Source: Pseudomonas sp. R5-89-07 (GTDB taxonomy: Bacteria; Pseudomonadota; Gammaproteobacteria; Pseudomonadales; Pseudomonadaceae). From it: a DNA stretch of 64,000 nucleotides. Of the stretch, positions 18,307-30,652 are shown piece after piece; position 1 is the stretch's first letter, and the number at the start of each line of letters is the position of its first letter. The DNA lies in the NCBI RefSeq assembly GCF_003851685.1, contig NZ_CP027727.1:3534001-3598000 (forward strand). The letters run 5' to 3'. The position numbers and the translations under genes were made by a program. The notes beneath the pieces were generated by a model that did not search any database, was not told where the DNA came from, and was given only the letters and a program-made list of their open reading frames with translations.

Positions 18307-18584
18307 TGGCGACCTTACATGTAGTCTCCCACTCTCCGTTTACCGATAGCCGCCTGGACAGCTGCCTGCGTGTCTGTGGCAGCGCGGACGCCATCCTGCT
18401 GTGCGGCGATGGCGCCTACGGCCTGCACAACCCGGTCCTGCCCACCAAGGGCATAAAAGTGTTCGTCCTGGCTGAAGACCTGCAGGCGCGCAACTTGCCT
18501 CTGCCGGACTGGGCCGACAGCGTGGATTATCCGGGTTTCGTGCAGCTGTCCATCGACTACGACAAGGTCAACAGCTGGCTATGA
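18306..18584 (+). CDS. tusB: sulfurtransferase complex subunit TusB
   Basis: A 92-residue DsrH-like protein, the smallest of the TusBCD subunits. It starts MATLHVVSHSPFTDSRLDSC and contains DAILLCGDGAYGL (about residues 28-40) and KIF-like strands (GIKVFVLAEDLQARNL) followed by IDYDKVNSWL. It overlaps both neighbours by a few bases: the TusC stop on the left and the TusE start on the right. This supports equal expression of the complex. Confidence 0.92.
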   Translation: MATLHVVSHSPFTDSRLDSCLRVCGSADAILLCGDGAYGLHNPVLPTKGIKVFVLAEDLQARNLPLPDWADSVDYPGFVQLSIDYDKVNSWL

Positions 18585-18916
18585 ACACCCTGACCGTCGG
18601 CACGCGTACCCTGGAACTGGACAAGGACGGCTACCTCGTCGACCTCAACGCATGGTCCGCCGAAGTGGCCACTGCCCTGGCGGCCGCCGAATCCCTGGAG
18701 TTGACCCCGGACCACTGGGAAATCCTCGCACTGCTGCGCGGCTTTTACGCCGAGTACCAGCTGTCCCCCGCCACGCGCCCGCTGATCAAGTACACCGCCT
18801 TGAAGCTCGGCGCGCAAAAGGGCAACAGCCTGCACCTCAACAAACTGTTCAACGGCACTCCCGCCAAACTCGCCGCCAAGCTGGCGGGCCTGCCCAGGCC
18901 GACGAATTGCTTATGA
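18581..18916 (+). CDS. tusE: sulfur carrier TusE (DsrC family)
   Basis: A 111-residue DsrC/TusE protein that accepts persulfide sulfur from TusD and hands it to the MnmA-tRNA complex. It has LDKDGYLVDLNAWS, LTPDHWEILALLRGFYAEY and a C-terminal arm ending LPRPTNCL, where the penultimate cysteine is the sulfur carrier. Dissimilatory DsrC proteins have a second cysteine about 11 residues earlier; it is absent here, so this is TusE and not a sulfite-reductase partner. It overlaps tusB and ybiB by 4 bases each. Confidence 0.94.
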   Translation: MNTLTVGTRTLELDKDGYLVDLNAWSAEVATALAAAESLELTPDHWEILALLRGFYAEYQLSPATRPLIKYTALKLGAQKGNSLHLNKLFNGTPAKLAAKLAGLPRPTNCL

Positions 18917-19914
18917 CCGACTTTGCCCCCCTGACCCTCTCCACCCCTGAAGAACATCCGTTTGCGCCCTTCGTGCGCATCCTCGGCAAAGGCAAGCGCG
19001 GCGCACGCAACCTCACCCGTGAGGAAGCGCGCGAAGCCATGGGCATGCTGCTCGACGAAAAAGTCGAAGACACCCAACTGGGCGCCTTCCTCATGCTGCT
19101 GCGCCACAAGGAAGAAAGCCCGGAGGAGCTTGCCGGCTTCACCGAAGCGGTACGCGAGCGCTTGCATGCGCCGGCCCTGAATGTGGATATCGACTGGCCG
19201 ACCTACGCCGGCAAAAAGCGCCACTTGCCGTGGTTCCTGCTGGCGGCCAAATGCCTGGCGCACAATGGCGTGCGCATCCTCATGCACGGCGGCGGCGCGC
19301 ATACGGCGGGGCGCTTGTACACCGAGCAGTTGCTGGAGCAGTTGCAGATACCGCTGTGCCGCAATTGGCAGCAGGTCGAAGCGGCGTATGAACACGGCAA
19401 CTTGGCGTTTATCCCGTTGGGTGACTGGGCGCCGCAGTTGCAGCGCATGATCGACCTGCGCAATACCTTGGGCCTGCGCTCGCCGATCCATTCCCTGGCA
19501 CGTCTGCTCAACCCGCTGAAGGCCCGTTGCGGCTTGCAAAGCATTTTCCACCCCGGCTACCAGGGCGTACACCGCGACGCCAGCGGCCTGCTGGGCGACA
19601 ACGTGATTGTGGTCAAGGGCGATGGCGGCGAGATCGAAATCAACCCCGACACCCTCAGCCACCTGTACGGCACCAGCGGTGGCCAGAGCTGGGACGAAGA
19701 ATGGCCCGCCCTCTCCGCTCAGCGCCACGTCAAACCCGCGAGCCTGGAGCCTGAGCATCTCAAGGCCGTATGGCGTGGCGATGTCGAGGACAGCTACCCG
19801 CAACTGGCACTGATCGCGACCATGGCCCTGGCCTTGCGCGGCCTCGGACGCAGCCGCGAGCAGGCGTTCGAACTGGCCCAACAATATTGGGATGCACGGG
19901 ACAGATCGATTTAA
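18913..19914 (+). CDS. ybiB: YbiB/TrpD2-like glycosyltransferase-fold protein
   Basis: A 333-residue protein with the nucleoside phosphorylase/anthranilate phosphoribosyltransferase fold. The N-terminal helical domain holds LTREEAREAMGMLLDEKVEDTQ-type residues at about 30-50, and the C-terminal part has RILMHGGGAHTAGR, RNTLGLRSPIHSLARLLNP and VKGDGGEIEINPDT. E. coli YbiB has no phosphoribosyltransferase activity and binds nucleic acid; it is LexA-controlled there. The start overlaps the tusE stop (ATGA), so it belongs to the tus operon, although no role in thiolation is known to me. It is not TrpD of tryptophan synthesis. Confidence 0.85.
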   Translation: MTDFAPLTLSTPEEHPFAPFVRILGKGKRGARNLTREEAREAMGMLLDEKVEDTQLGAFLMLLRHKEESPEELAGFTEAVRERLHAPALNVDIDWPTYAGKKRHLPWFLLAAKCLAHNGVRILMHGGGAHTAGRLYTEQLLEQLQIPLCRNWQQVEAAYEHGNLAFIPLGDWAPQLQRMIDLRNTLGLRSPIHSLARLLNPLKARCGLQSIFHPGYQGVHRDASGLLGDNVIVVKGDGGEIEINPDTLSHLYGTSGGQSWDEEWPALSAQRHVKPASLEPEHLKAVWRGDVEDSYPQLALIATMALALRGLGRSREQAFELAQQYWDARDRSI

Positions 19915-20002
19915 TCGATCATTGACCTCCGGTCTTTGCGCTTTTAGTTCGAACTCATCCCTTTAGACTGGGCTCCAACGCTTATTAGCCAAGGAGCCAG
20001 TC

Positions 20003-20998
20003 ATGGGTTTGCTGATCGAAGGACACTGGAAAGACCAGTGGTACGAAAGTAGCGCGGACGGCGCTTTCCAGCGTGAACAGGCGCAACGCCGCCACTGGGT
20101 GACCGCCGATGGCCAACCCGGCCCAAGTGGCGAAGGCGGCTTCAAGGCCGAGGCTGGCCGTTATCACCTCTACGTGTCCCTCGCCTGCCCATGGGCCCAC
20201 CGCACCTTGATCCTGCGCAAGCTCAAGGGCCTGGAAGACTTGATCGACGTCTCGGTGGTCAGTTGGCTGATGCTGGAAAACGGCTGGACCTTCGACAAGG
20301 CCCACGGCTCCAGCGGCGACGCGCTGGACGGTTTCGACTTCATGCACCAGCGCTATACGGCCGACACCGCTGACTACACCGGTCGCGTCACGGTACCGGT
20401 GCTATGGGACAAACAGCTCAAACGCATCGTCAGCAATGAATCGGCGGAGATCATCCGCATGTTCAACAGCGCGTTCAACGGGTTGACCGGCAACACCCTG
20501 GACTTCTACCCGCAAGCCCTGCGCCCGAGCATCGACGCGCTGAACGAACGCATCTACCCGGCCGTGAACAATGGCGTGTACCGCGCAGGCTTCGCCACCT
20601 CGCAGCAGGCGTATGAAGCTGCATTCGATGACGTGTTTGCGGAGTTGGACCACCTGGAGCGCCACCTGGGCGAGCATCGCTACCTGGCGGGCGAGTACCT
20701 GACCGAGGCGGATGTGCGGCTGTTCACCACGTTGATTCGTTTTGATGCGGTGTATTACAGCCACTTCAAATGCAACCTGCGACGGATTGCCGATTATGCG
20801 AATTTGTCGAATTGGCTGCGGGAAATGTATCAGTGGCCAGGGGTGGCCGAGACGGTGGATTTTGAGCACATCAAGGGGCATTACTATGCCAGCCATCGCA
20901 CCATCAATCCGACGGGGATTGTGCCGAGGGGGCCGTTGCAGAGGTTTGATACCGCGCATGATCGTCAGCGTTTGAGTGGCAAGGGCGTCTGGAGCTGA
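20003..20998 (+). CDS. yqjG: glutathionyl-hydroquinone reductase (Xi-class GST)
   Basis: A 331-residue glutathione transferase of the Xi class (YqjG/ECM4). These enzymes reduce glutathionyl-hydroquinones with glutathione, recycling quinones that have reacted with thiols. The N-terminal thioredoxin-like domain contains the active-site motif CPWAH (C64 region, in SLACPWAHRTLILRKLKG), and the C-terminal helical domain has YLAGEYLTEADVRLFTTLIRFD and NLSNWLREMYQWPGV. Length is normal. The ATG follows CAAGGAG. It is a single gene; a TAGACT -10-like hexamer lies about 40 bases upstream. Confidence 0.92.
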   Translation: MGLLIEGHWKDQWYESSADGAFQREQAQRRHWVTADGQPGPSGEGGFKAEAGRYHLYVSLACPWAHRTLILRKLKGLEDLIDVSVVSWLMLENGWTFDKAHGSSGDALDGFDFMHQRYTADTADYTGRVTVPVLWDKQLKRIVSNESAEIIRMFNSAFNGLTGNTLDFYPQALRPSIDALNERIYPAVNNGVYRAGFATSQQAYEAAFDDVFAELDHLERHLGEHRYLAGEYLTEADVRLFTTLIRFDAVYYSHFKCNLRRIADYANLSNWLREMYQWPGVAETVDFEHIKGHYYASHRTINPTGIVPRGPLQRFDTAHDRQRLSGKGVWS

Positions 20999-21028
20999 TC
21001 CAAAAGATGCGGTGTGTTTGAAGGACTC

Positions 21029-21093
21029 ATCGGGGGCAAGCTCCCTCGCCACAGGGTACTTCTTGACTGCCTGGCATCAAGGCTTGCCCCGAT
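21029..21093. repeat. degenerate REP pair
   Basis: ATCGGGGGCAAGCTCCCTCG followed by CCACA is a REP variant that differs from the others here by AAGCTCCCTCGCC in place of AAGCCCCCTCCC. A short partial copy, GGCTTGCCCCGATG, follows at 21080. It lies between convergent yqjG and cysG and looks like a decayed or chimeric element. Confidence 0.75.
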
Positions 21094-21103
21094 GCTTGTG
21101 TTC

Positions 21104-22498
21104 TCAGACCTGGGACTGAGCCCCTTCGAACCACTTGAGCTTTTCGCGCAACACCACCACCTCACCCACGATCACCAGCGTCGGCGCATGCACTTCATGC
21201 TCCGCCACCATGCGCGGCAGGTCCGCCAGGGTGCCGGTGAACACGCGCTGGTTGGAGGTGGTGCCCTGCTGAATCAACGCCGCCGGCGTGTCCGCCGCGC
21301 GCCCGTGTTTGATCAACTGTTCGCAGATGATCGGCAAGCCAATCAAACCCATGTAGAACACCAGGGTCTGCGACGGGCCCACCAGGTCCTGCCAGGGCAA
21401 GTCCGAGGTGCCGTTCTTGAGGTGCCCGGTGATGAAGCGCACCGACTGCGCATAGTCACGGTGCGTCAGCGGAATGCCCGCATACGCCGCACAACCACTG
21501 GCCGCCGTAATGCCCGGTACCACCTGGAACGGAATGCCGTGGGCCGCCAACTCTTCGATTTCTTCGCCGCCCCGCCCGAAAATGAACGGGTCGCCACCCT
21601 TGAGTCGCAGCACGCGCTTGCCTTGCTTGGCCAGGTCCACCAGTTGCTGGTTGATCTGGTCTTGCGGCACGGCGTGGTCGGCGCGACGCTTGCCGACATA
21701 TACGCGCTCGGCGTCGCGACGGCACAGGTCCAGAATCGCCGGGGCAACCAGACGGTCATACAGCACCACGTCGGCTTGCTGCATCAGGCGCAAGGCGCGG
21801 AAAGTCAGCAGGTCCGGATCGCCCGGGCCTGCGCCCACCAGGTACACCTCACCCGGTGCGTAAGGCGGAGCGCCATTGACCTTTTCGATCAACAGGCGCT
21901 CTGCCTCATCGCCCTGCCCGGCCAGTTGGCGGTCGGCAATCGGGCCCTGGAAAACTTCTTCCCAGAATGCCCGACGCTGCTGGACGTCCGGGTACAAGCC
22001 TTTGACCTGGGCACGAAAACGTGCCGCCAACCCGGCCAACTGGCCATAGGTGGACGGGATCCAGGTTTCCAGCTTGGCCCGGATCAAGCGCGCCAGCACC
22101 GGCGCATCGCCGCCACTGGACACCGCGATCACCAGCGGCGAACGGTCGACGATCGCCGGGAAGATCACGCTGCACAAGGCCGGCGCATCCACCACATTGA
22201 CCGGCACACAGCGACGCTTGGCATCACTGGACACTTGCGCGTTCAGTGGCTCATCGTCGGTTGCCGCGATGATCAGCACGCAACCGTCGAGGTCCGCCTC
22301 CTGATAACCGCGCAATGTCAGTTCCCCGCCACTGCCCAGCACCAGTTCACGCAACTGGTCTTCGATCTGGGGAGCAACCACCCGCAGCAACGCACCGGCA
22401 TCGGCCAGCAGCCGGGATTTGCGCAAGGCAATCTCCCCGCCGCCGACGACCAACACACGACTGCCGCGCAGGTTATGAAACAGCGGCAGAAATTCCAT
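21104..22498 (-). CDS. cysG: siroheme synthase CysG (trifunctional)
   Basis: A 464-residue fusion making siroheme, the cofactor of sulfite and nitrite reductases. Residues about 1-150 are the dehydrogenase/ferrochelatase half ([17 protein letters not shown], then [11 protein letters not shown]). Residues about 215-464 are uroporphyrinogen III methyltransferase ([57 protein letters not shown]). All domains look intact. Its start follows directly after the serS stop with no gap, making it the last gene of the ftsK-lolA-rarA-crcB-serS-cysG run. A REP remnant follows its 3' end. Confidence 0.96.
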   Translation of the reverse strand: MEFLPLFHNLRGSRVLVVGGGEIALRKSRLLADAGALLRVVAPQIEDQLRELVLGSGGELTLRGYQEADLDGCVLIIAATDDEPLNAQVSSDAKRRCVPVNVVDAPALCSVIFPAIVDRSPLVIAVSSGGDAPVLARLIRAKLETWIPSTYGQLAGLAARFRAQVKGLYPDVQQRRAFWEEVFQGPIADRQLAGQGDEAERLLIEKVNGAPPYAPGEVYLVGAGPGDPDLLTFRALRLMQQADVVLYDRLVAPAILDLCRRDAERVYVGKRRADHAVPQDQINQQLVDLAKQGKRVLRLKGGDPFIFGRGGEEIEELAAHGIPFQVVPGITAASGCAAYAGIPLTHRDYAQSVRFITGHLKNGTSDLPWQDLVGPSQTLVFYMGLIGLPIICEQLIKHGRAADTPAALIQQGTTSNQRVFTGTLADLPRMVAEHEVHAPTLVIVGEVVVLREKLKWFEGAQSQV

Positions 22499-24169
<1,671 letters not shown>

Positions 24170-24170
<1 letters not shown>

Positions 24171-25492
24171 TACTTTCTCCGCTGCCGTGGGCTGAGACGG
24201 TCGAGCTGGGCCAGATGGTTGAGCTTTTCGCCGATCTTCAGCTCCAGGCCACGGGGCACCGGCTGATACAGCGCCAGCGGCTCCAGTTCATCGGGGAAGT
24301 AGTCTTCGCCGGCCGCGTAAGCGTCGGGCTCATCATGGGCATAGCGATACTCATCACCGTAACCCAACTGCTTCATCAACTTGGTCGGCGCGTTGCGCAA
24401 GTGTATCGGCACTTCGAGGGAACCGTGTTCGGCCGCCGCGCGCAGCGCCGACTTGAAGCCCATGTACACCGCGTTGCTTTTGGGCGCGCAGGCCAGGTAG
24501 GTAATGGCCTGGGCCACCGCCAGCTCGCCTTCCGGGCTGCCGAGGCGTTCCTGCACGTCCCAGGCCGCCAGGCACAGGCTCAAGGCGCGAGGGTCGGCAT
24601 TGCCGATGTCTTCGCTGGCCATGCGCACCACCCGACGCGCCAGGTACAACGGGTCGCAACCGCCGTCGATCATCCGCGCAAACCAGTACAGCGCGCCGTC
24701 CGGGTTGGAGCCACGGACGGATTTGTGCAGCGCCGATATCTGGTCATAGAACGCCTCGCCGCCTTTGTCGAAACGCCGGCGCGTATCCCCCAGCAGGCTT
24801 TGCAGGAGGTCGACGCCAATCTCGCCGCCATCCTCAGCCAGGTCCGAGGCGTTCTCCAGCAGGTTGAGAAACCGCCGTCCGTCGCCATCGGCAGCGGTAA
24901 GCAGGATCTTGAAGCCCTCCTCGCTCACGCTCAGCTGGCGCTTGCCAAGCCCCTTGTCTTCGCTCAACGCACGCTGCAGCAGCTTCTGCATGGCGGCTTC
25001 GTCGAGGCTCTTGAGCACGTACACGCGAGCCCGCGAGAGCAGCGCGTTATTCAATTCGAACGAAGGGTTTTCGGTGGTGGCGCCGATAAAGATCAACGTA
25101 CCGTCTTCGACATACGGCAGGAACGCGTCCTGCTGCGACTTGTTGAAACGATGCACTTCGTCGACGAACAGGATGGTGCGCTTGCCGTATTGCCCGGCCT
25201 GCTGCTTGGCGACTTCCACCGCCTGACGGATCTCCTTGACCCCGGCCAGTACCGCCGACACCGTTTCGAAGTGCGCATCCGAGACCTTTGCCAGCAGCCG
25301 CGCCAGCGTGGTTTTACCCACCCCTGGCGGCCCCCAGAAAATCATCGAGTGCAGCGCACCCTGCTCCAGGGCTTCGCGCAAGGGCTTGCCGCGAGCGAGC
25401 AGGTGTTCCTGACCGACGTACTCATCCAGGTTGGTCGAGCGCAGGCGCGCGGCCAGTGGCTGGGCAATCGGGTCACTTCGAAACAGGTCCAT
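24170..25492 (-). CDS. rarA: replication-associated recombination protein RarA (MgsA)
   Basis: A 440-residue AAA+ ATPase of the RarA/MgsA/WRNIP1 family, which acts at stalled replication forks. It starts [19 protein letters not shown] and has Walker [16 protein letters not shown] (about 53-67), Walker [11 protein letters not shown], sensor 1 [15 protein letters not shown] and, in the C-terminal tetramerization domain, [14 protein letters not shown]. Length is typical. It lies 27 bases after lolA and abuts crcB. The lolA-rarA-serS order is conserved in many gammaproteobacteria. Confidence 0.95.
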
Positions 25493-25519
25493 GGGCAGCG
25501 TTTGAAACCTCTGGGGAGT

Positions 25520-26143
25520 TTATTCCTGGATCACGTCGGCACCCTTGGGGATGTCGAACTTGAACTTGGAGGCGGGCACCGGCTGGTTGGCCTTGACCCC
25601 GGAGAACAGGATATCGGTGCGCTGGCCGACGCTGTCGATCAAACGCATGTTGTTGATCACGCCGTTCCCAAAAGACAGTTGCAGGCTGTCGAACAGCGTG
25701 TCCTTGGACTTGGGCTTCAGGGTGAATTCGATCACGTTGCTGGTTTGCTTGGAGGTGATGTCGAAGCTGTCGTTGATCTTCGATACATCGCCCGACAGCA
25801 GCAGCGCCGGCGTCTGGTTCAGCCGTGGGTCGAGCTTCTTGATGGTCGCCTGTTCCAGGTCCGGGTCCCACAGGGTCACTTTCTGGCCGTCGGAAACGAT
25901 GGTCTGCTCGGCCTTGCCTTCGGTGTGCCAGTAGAACAGGCCAGGGCGCTGCACGGCCATTTCACCCGCGGTTTCCTGCAACTGGGTGCCACCGGCGTCC
26001 AGGGTCAGCTGGGAAAAGCGCGCCGTCAGGGTCTGGGATTTGTCCAGCAGGTTCTTCAGGCTGGCCACGGAAGCCGGGTCAGCGTGGGCCGAAACAGCGG
26101 TCAGGGCCAGTGCCGGCAACAACAGCATGCGGATAATGCGCAT
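25520..26143 (-). CDS. lolA: outer-membrane lipoprotein carrier LolA
   Basis: A 207-residue periplasmic chaperone that carries lipoproteins from LolCDE at the inner membrane to LolB. The signal peptide is [21 protein letters not shown], cut before DPASVASL. The mature part has [20 protein letters not shown] and [20 protein letters not shown], the usual LolA beginning. I chose the ATG at 26143 because GAGGA lies 5 bases upstream; the ATG at 26155 would add MRTP without a good site. It lies 54 bases after ftsK and 27 before rarA. Confidence 0.94.
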   Translation of the reverse strand: MRIIRMLLLPALALTAVSAHADPASVASLKNLLDKSQTLTARFSQLTLDAGGTQLQETAGEMAVQRPGLFYWHTEGKAEQTIVSDGQKVTLWDPDLEQATIKKLDPRLNQTPALLLSGDVSKINDSFDITSKQTSNVIEFTLKPKSKDTLFDSLQLSFGNGVINNMRLIDSVGQRTDILFSGVKANQPVPASKFKFDIPKGADVIQE

Positions 26144-26197
26144 GGGAGTCCTCATTGAATGGTCAGGGCACGCCGCGTGCTGCCACGCGGCGCGGGA

Positions 26198-28609
26198 TCA
26201 GTCGCGCATCTGCCCGGGGGCGATGACTTCACGCGAGCCGTTGGTGTTCATTGCGGTGACGACGCCAGCGTTTTCCATGGCTTCGATCATGCGGGCGGCG
26301 CGGTTGTAGCCGATCTTCAGCTTGCGTTGCACGGCGGAAATCGACGCGCGGCGGCTTTCCAGCACGAACGCCACGGCTTCGTCGTACAGCGCATCGGTTT
26401 CGGCGTCATCGTCGCCGCCACCACCGCTGCCGCCATCAAAGCCGCTGCCGGCTTCTTCAACGCCGGCAAGAATGTCGTCGTTATATTCCGGCGCGCCACG
26501 CAGTTTCCAGGCTTCCACCACGCGATGCACTTCATCGTCGGAAACGAAGGCACCGTGGACACGGATCGGCAGGCTGGTGCCGGGCGGCATGTAGAGCATG
26601 TCACCGTGGCCCAGCAGTTGCTCGGCGCCGCCCTGGTCAATGATGGTCCGCGAGTCGATCTTGCTCGACACCTGGAACGCCATGCGCGTGGGGATGTTGG
26701 CCTTGATCAGGCCGGTGATCACGTCCACCGACGGCCGCTGTGTGGCGAGGATCAGGTGGATCCCGGCCGCACGTGCCTTCTGGGCGATACGCGCGATCAG
26801 TTCTTCGACCTTCTTGCCGACGATCATCATCATGTCGGCGAATTCGTCGACCACCACCACGATGGTCGGCAGCTTGGTCAGCAGCGGCGCTTCATCGTGA
26901 ATGCTTTCGCGCTTGTACAGCGGGTCGGTCAGCGGTGTGCCGGCGTCCTGGGCTTCCTTGACCTTGGCATTGAAGCCGGACAGGTTACGCACGCCCATCT
27001 TCGCCATCAGCTTGTAGCGACGTTCCATCTCGGCGACGCTCCAGCGCAGGGCGTTGGCGGCGTCCTTCATGTCGGTTACCACCGGGCACAGCAGGTGCGG
27101 GATGCCTTCGTAGATCGACAGCTCAAGCATTTTCGGGTCGATCATGATCAGCTTGGCGTCATCCGGACCCGACTTGAACAGGATCGACAGGATCATCGCG
27201 TTCACACCCACCGACTTACCGGAACCGGTGGTACCGGCCACCAGCAGGTGCGGCATCTTCGCCAGGTCGGTGATCACCGGCTTGCCGCCGATGTCATGGC
27301 CGAGGGCCAGGGTGACCGGCGATTTGAAGTTGTCGTATTCCGGGGTCGACAGCACCTCGGAGAAGCGCACGATCTGGCGGTCTTCGTTGGGAATCTCGAT
27401 ACCCACGGTGGTCTTGCCGGGAATCACTTCCACCACGCGCACGCTGGTCACGGCCAGGGAACGGGCCAGGTCCTTGGCCAGGTTGGAAATACGGCTGACC
27501 TTGACGCCCGCGGCCGGCTGGATCTCGTAGCGGGTAATCACCGGGCCTGGGTGGATCGAGTCCACCGACACCTCGACGCCGAATTCCTTGAGCTTGATTT
27601 CCAGCAGGTGGCCGACGGCCGCCAGGGATTCCGGCGAGTAGTTGAGCTGTTTCTTTTCCGCCGGATCGAGGATCGAGATCGGTGGCAAGGTGCCTTCGAC
27701 GGCGCTGTCGATGAACAGCGGCGCCTGCTTCTCTTTCTGCACGCGATGGCTTGGCTCCGGCGCCTTGGGCGGCGCGGGAGCGATCACCGGAGGCACCTGC
27801 TTCTCACGATCCGACATGTGCTTGCTCAGGGCCTGTTCGCGCTCGATCAGGCGCTCCTTGACCTTGGCCTGCTCGCGACGATCCGGCGTGCTTGGGGCCA
27901 CCACCTCGTTGACGCGGGTGTCCACTTCGCGCAATTGGGCAACCATCTGCTTGCGCTCGACACGCGCGGCCCACCAGCGGTTGGCGGCACCCTGGAACAA
28001 TTCGAGCAGGTCGAGGGTGATCTTGCCGGTCACGTCCATCACCTTGAACCATGACAGGTCAGTGAATACCGTGAGACCGAACAGGAACAGCGCGATGAAC
28101 ATCAGTGTGCTGCCCTGGATGTTCAGGGTGCGGCGCGCCAGATCGCCCAGGCTTTCGCCCAGCGCCCCGCCCGCGCCCGCTGGCAGGCCGGTGGGCGCAT
28201 GGAAATGGATATGCGCCAGCGCCGCGCCGGACAACACCAGGAACACCAGCCCGATCAGGCGCCAGGAGAACAGCCAGCCGCTCCACTGCCACGGCTCATG
28301 ACGCTGGCGGAAGATCTGCCAGGTCTTGATCGCCAGCAGCAGCGGAAAGATGTAGGCGAAATAACCGAGGATCATGAACAGGATATCGGCGCTGTAGGAA
28401 CCCACAGGGCCACCGAAATTCTGCACATCGTCGATTTTGCTGTTATGGCTCCAGCCGGGATCGTCCTTGCCATACGTGAGCAAGGCCATCATCAGGAACA
28501 GGCACAGCGCGCCGATAGCGATCAGCGCGCCTTCCTTGAGTCGGTAATGCAGGTGCTGGCGCCAGGCCGGCACGACTGCTGCTTTGGGTGTTGCGGCGGA
28601 TTTCTTCAA
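26198..28609 (-). CDS. ftsK: DNA translocase FtsK
   Basis: An 803-residue divisome protein that pumps chromosome ends into daughter cells and activates XerCD at dif. Four membrane helices are near the N-terminus (about 25-190). A linker rich in charged residues follows, then the motor with Walker [15 protein letters not shown] and Walker [14 protein letters not shown]. The C-terminal gamma winged helix includes [20 protein letters not shown], which reads the KOPS polarity sequence. I placed the start at a TTG ([21 protein letters not shown]) because AGGAAAAG precedes it and the length then matches Pseudomonas FtsK; the frame is open to 28795 but the extra residues are not FtsK-like. Confidence 0.95.
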   Translation of the reverse strand: MKKSAATPKAAVVPAWRQHLHYRLKEGALIAIGALCLFLMMALLTYGKDDPGWSHNSKIDDVQNFGGPVGSYSADILFMILGYFAYIFPLLLAIKTWQIFRQRHEPWQWSGWLFSWRLIGLVFLVLSGAALAHIHFHAPTGLPAGAGGALGESLGDLARRTLNIQGSTLMFIALFLFGLTVFTDLSWFKVMDVTGKITLDLLELFQGAANRWWAARVERKQMVAQLREVDTRVNEVVAPSTPDRREQAKVKERLIEREQALSKHMSDREKQVPPVIAPAPPKAPEPSHRVQKEKQAPLFIDSAVEGTLPPISILDPAEKKQLNYSPESLAAVGHLLEIKLKEFGVEVSVDSIHPGPVITRYEIQPAAGVKVSRISNLAKDLARSLAVTSVRVVEVIPGKTTVGIEIPNEDRQIVRFSEVLSTPEYDNFKSPVTLALGHDIGGKPVITDLAKMPHLLVAGTTGSGKSVGVNAMILSILFKSGPDDAKLIMIDPKMLELSIYEGIPHLLCPVVTDMKDAANALRWSVAEMERRYKLMAKMGVRNLSGFNAKVKEAQDAGTPLTDPLYKRESIHDEAPLLTKLPTIVVVVDEFADMMMIVGKKVEELIARIAQKARAAGIHLILATQRPSVDVITGLIKANIPTRMAFQVSSKIDSRTIIDQGGAEQLLGHGDMLYMPPGTSLPIRVHGAFVSDDEVHRVVEAWKLRGAPEYNDDILAGVEEAGSGFDGGSGGGGDDDAETDALYDEAVAFVLESRRASISAVQRKLKIGYNRAARMIEAMENAGVVTAMNTNGSREVIAPGQMRD

Positions 28610-29107
28610 AACGGGTCTTTTCCTGCGCCTTCTGGCGCGTCCATCTGTTGAATGACTGCACACGACTGCTCTATCCCGAGCAGGTGAAAAATGACGAATG
28701 TTACTGAATCTACTTTTAACACCGCCTAACCCATAGGCGAAACGGCGATAACGCCACAATCGCCGCATTGTACGGGTTTGCGTGCGCGATGCCACGCACT
28801 TGCCCCGTCACGCAGCGAGCTCAACCATCCAGACGTTGCAGCACGCTCAATTTGAGCATGCATTGTCTTTGCTGACAAAGGCTTATGCGCTGTATTTGCC
28901 AATCCAGGCAAGCTTGGCAGATGGCCTGCATTGGCCAGCCCCGATTACGACCGCACCTTATGCACAGAGTTGCAGAAACACCCCTACACGCTAATCGTGG
29001 CCAAAAACCCATTCGGGCTGGCCCCGTGGCGCCGGGTCGACAATAATCATGCCTTGGGGCAGGCGCCCGACCTGCCACTCCCCTCCCCTTCCGTAAGCCT
29101 GGATGCC
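28610..29107. other. gene-free gap between ftsK and aat
   Basis: About 500 bases between the divergent ftsK and aat genes. I see no credible coding sequence. GTCGACAATAATC near 29036 looks promoter-like for aat. P. aeruginosa carries trxB here (PA2616); no trace of thioredoxin reductase motifs is visible on either strand. Confidence 0.6.
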
Positions 29108-29788
29108 ATGCTGACCTGGTTACAACGCGACACCCTGACTTTTCCGCCACTGGCCAAGGCCATGCGCGAACCCAACGGCCTGCTTGCCGCCGGTGGCGAC
29201 CTTTCAGCCGAGCGGCTGATTCAGGCCTATCGTCACGGCTGCTTTCCCTGGTTCTCCGAAGGCCAGCCGATCCTCTGGTGGTCGCCGGACCCACGTACGG
29301 TGATATTTCCCGACGAGCTGCACGTCTCGCGCAGTCTTGGCAAATTATTGCGCCAGCAGCGCTATAGCGTGACCTTCGATCAGGATTTCGCCGCAGTGAT
29401 CCGGGCCTGCGCTGCGCCGCGCACCTACGCGGATGGCACCTGGATCACTGAAGGCATCCAGAGCGCCTATTTGGAGCTGCATCAGCGCGGTTACGCCCAC
29501 TCCGTAGAGGTGTGGGACCAGGGTGAGCTGGTCGGCGGCCTGTATGGCCTGGCCATGGGCCAATTGTTTTTTGGCGAGTCCATGTTCAGCCGCGCCGACA
29601 ACGCCTCGAAATTCGGCTTCGCCACGCTGACCCGGCAATTGCAGGCGTGGGGCTTTGTGCTGATCGACTGCCAGATGCCCAATGACCACCTGCACAGCCT
29701 GGGCGCACGCGCCATACCGCGCAGTGAATTCGCGCAGTTCCTGCGCGATCATCTGGACCAGCCCAGCTCTGGGCCGTGGGTTTCTTAG
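29108..29788 (+). CDS. aat: leucyl/phenylalanyl-tRNA-protein transferase
   Basis: A 226-residue enzyme that adds Leu or Phe to N-terminal Lys or Arg, creating N-degrons that ClpS recognizes. It starts [19 protein letters not shown] and contains [25 protein letters not shown], the family hallmark, then [28 protein letters not shown] and [15 protein letters not shown] chose ATG 29108 since it gives the standard length; the frame is open back to 28931 but the extra residues are not conserved-looking. It precedes ate, and clpS and clpA lie just beyond, a compact N-end-rule cluster. Confidence 0.96.
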   Translation: MLTWLQRDTLTFPPLAKAMREPNGLLAAGGDLSAERLIQAYRHGCFPWFSEGQPILWWSPDPRTVIFPDELHVSRSLGKLLRQQRYSVTFDQDFAAVIRACAAPRTYADGTWITEGIQSAYLELHQRGYAHSVEVWDQGELVGGLYGLAMGQLFFGESMFSRADNASKFGFATLTRQLQAWGFVLIDCQMPNDHLHSLGARAIPRSEFAQFLRDHLDQPSSGPWVS

Positions 29789-29844
29789 GCGACATCCGCG
29801 TACCTGGCTTACACTTATTTCAAAGCTTATCCCGAGGGTTGATC

Positions 29845-30552
29845 ATGACCGAGCTGGCGCGCTTGAAGTTCTATGCCACTCAAGCCCACTCTTGCAGCTA
29901 TCTGCCCGACGAGCAGGCCACCACGCTGTTCCTCGATCCCAGCCAGCCCATGGACGTGCATGTGTACGCCGACCTGTCCGAGATGGGTTTCCGGCGCAGC
30001 GGCGATCATCTGTACCGCCCTCACTGCCAGAACTGCAATGCGTGCGTGCCGGCGCGTATTCCGGTGGCGCAGTTTTTACCGGATCGCAACCAGAAACGCA
30101 TTCTCAAGCGTAATGCCGACCTGACGGTGAACGCGGTCAAGCCGCAGTACAGCGAAGAATATTTCGATCTTTATCAACGCTACATCGAACAACGCCACGC
30201 CGACGGCGATATGTTCCCGCCCAGCCGCGATCAATTTTCCACATTCCTGGTGCGCGACCTGCCTTTTTCGCGCTTCTACGAATTCCGCCTCAACGGACGG
30301 CTGGTTGCGGTGGCGGTGACCGACCTGCTGCCCAATGGCCTGTCGGCGGTGTACACCTTCTATGAACCCGCCGAAGAGCGCCGCAGCCTGGGGCGCTTTG
30401 CCATTCTTTGGCAAATCGGTGAAGCGCTGCGCCTGGAACTTGAGGCGGTGTACCTCGGATACTGGATCAAGAACTGCAAAAAGATGAACTACAAGACCCA
30501 ATATCGGCCCATTGAGCTGCTGATTAATCAAAGATGGGTCACGCTTAACTAG
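29845..30552 (+). CDS. bpt: aspartate/glutamate leucyltransferase (arginyltransferase family)
   Basis: A 235-residue transferase of the ATE/Bpt family. Bacterial Bpt attaches leucine to N-terminal Asp or Glu, giving destabilizing ends for ClpSAP; it is often annotated ate. The N-terminal cysteine-rich motif [14 protein letters not shown] and [15 protein letters not shown] (about residues 60-74) is present. [25 protein letters not shown] and the [18 protein letters not shown] motif are family signatures. The start is ATG 29845 after CGAGGG. It probably shares a transcript with aat 56 bases upstream. Confidence 0.94.
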
Positions 30553-30652
30553 AACCCCTTGGCTTGAACACCCTTTTTCGGGCACAATGCACGCCGCTTT
30601 TGCCTGGCGCAGTTGCACCGGGCCATTCACTGGATACCGAGGGCTTTACTGC

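Noticed and set aside
19904-19920. GATCGAT TTA ATCGATC palindrome at the end of ybiB as a terminator
   Set aside because: It contains the stop codon, is AT-rich and has no T-run; probably chance.
26159-28054. A 631-codon plus-strand frame over ftsK
   Set aside because: Antisense to an intact FtsK motor; no homology and no ribosome binding site.
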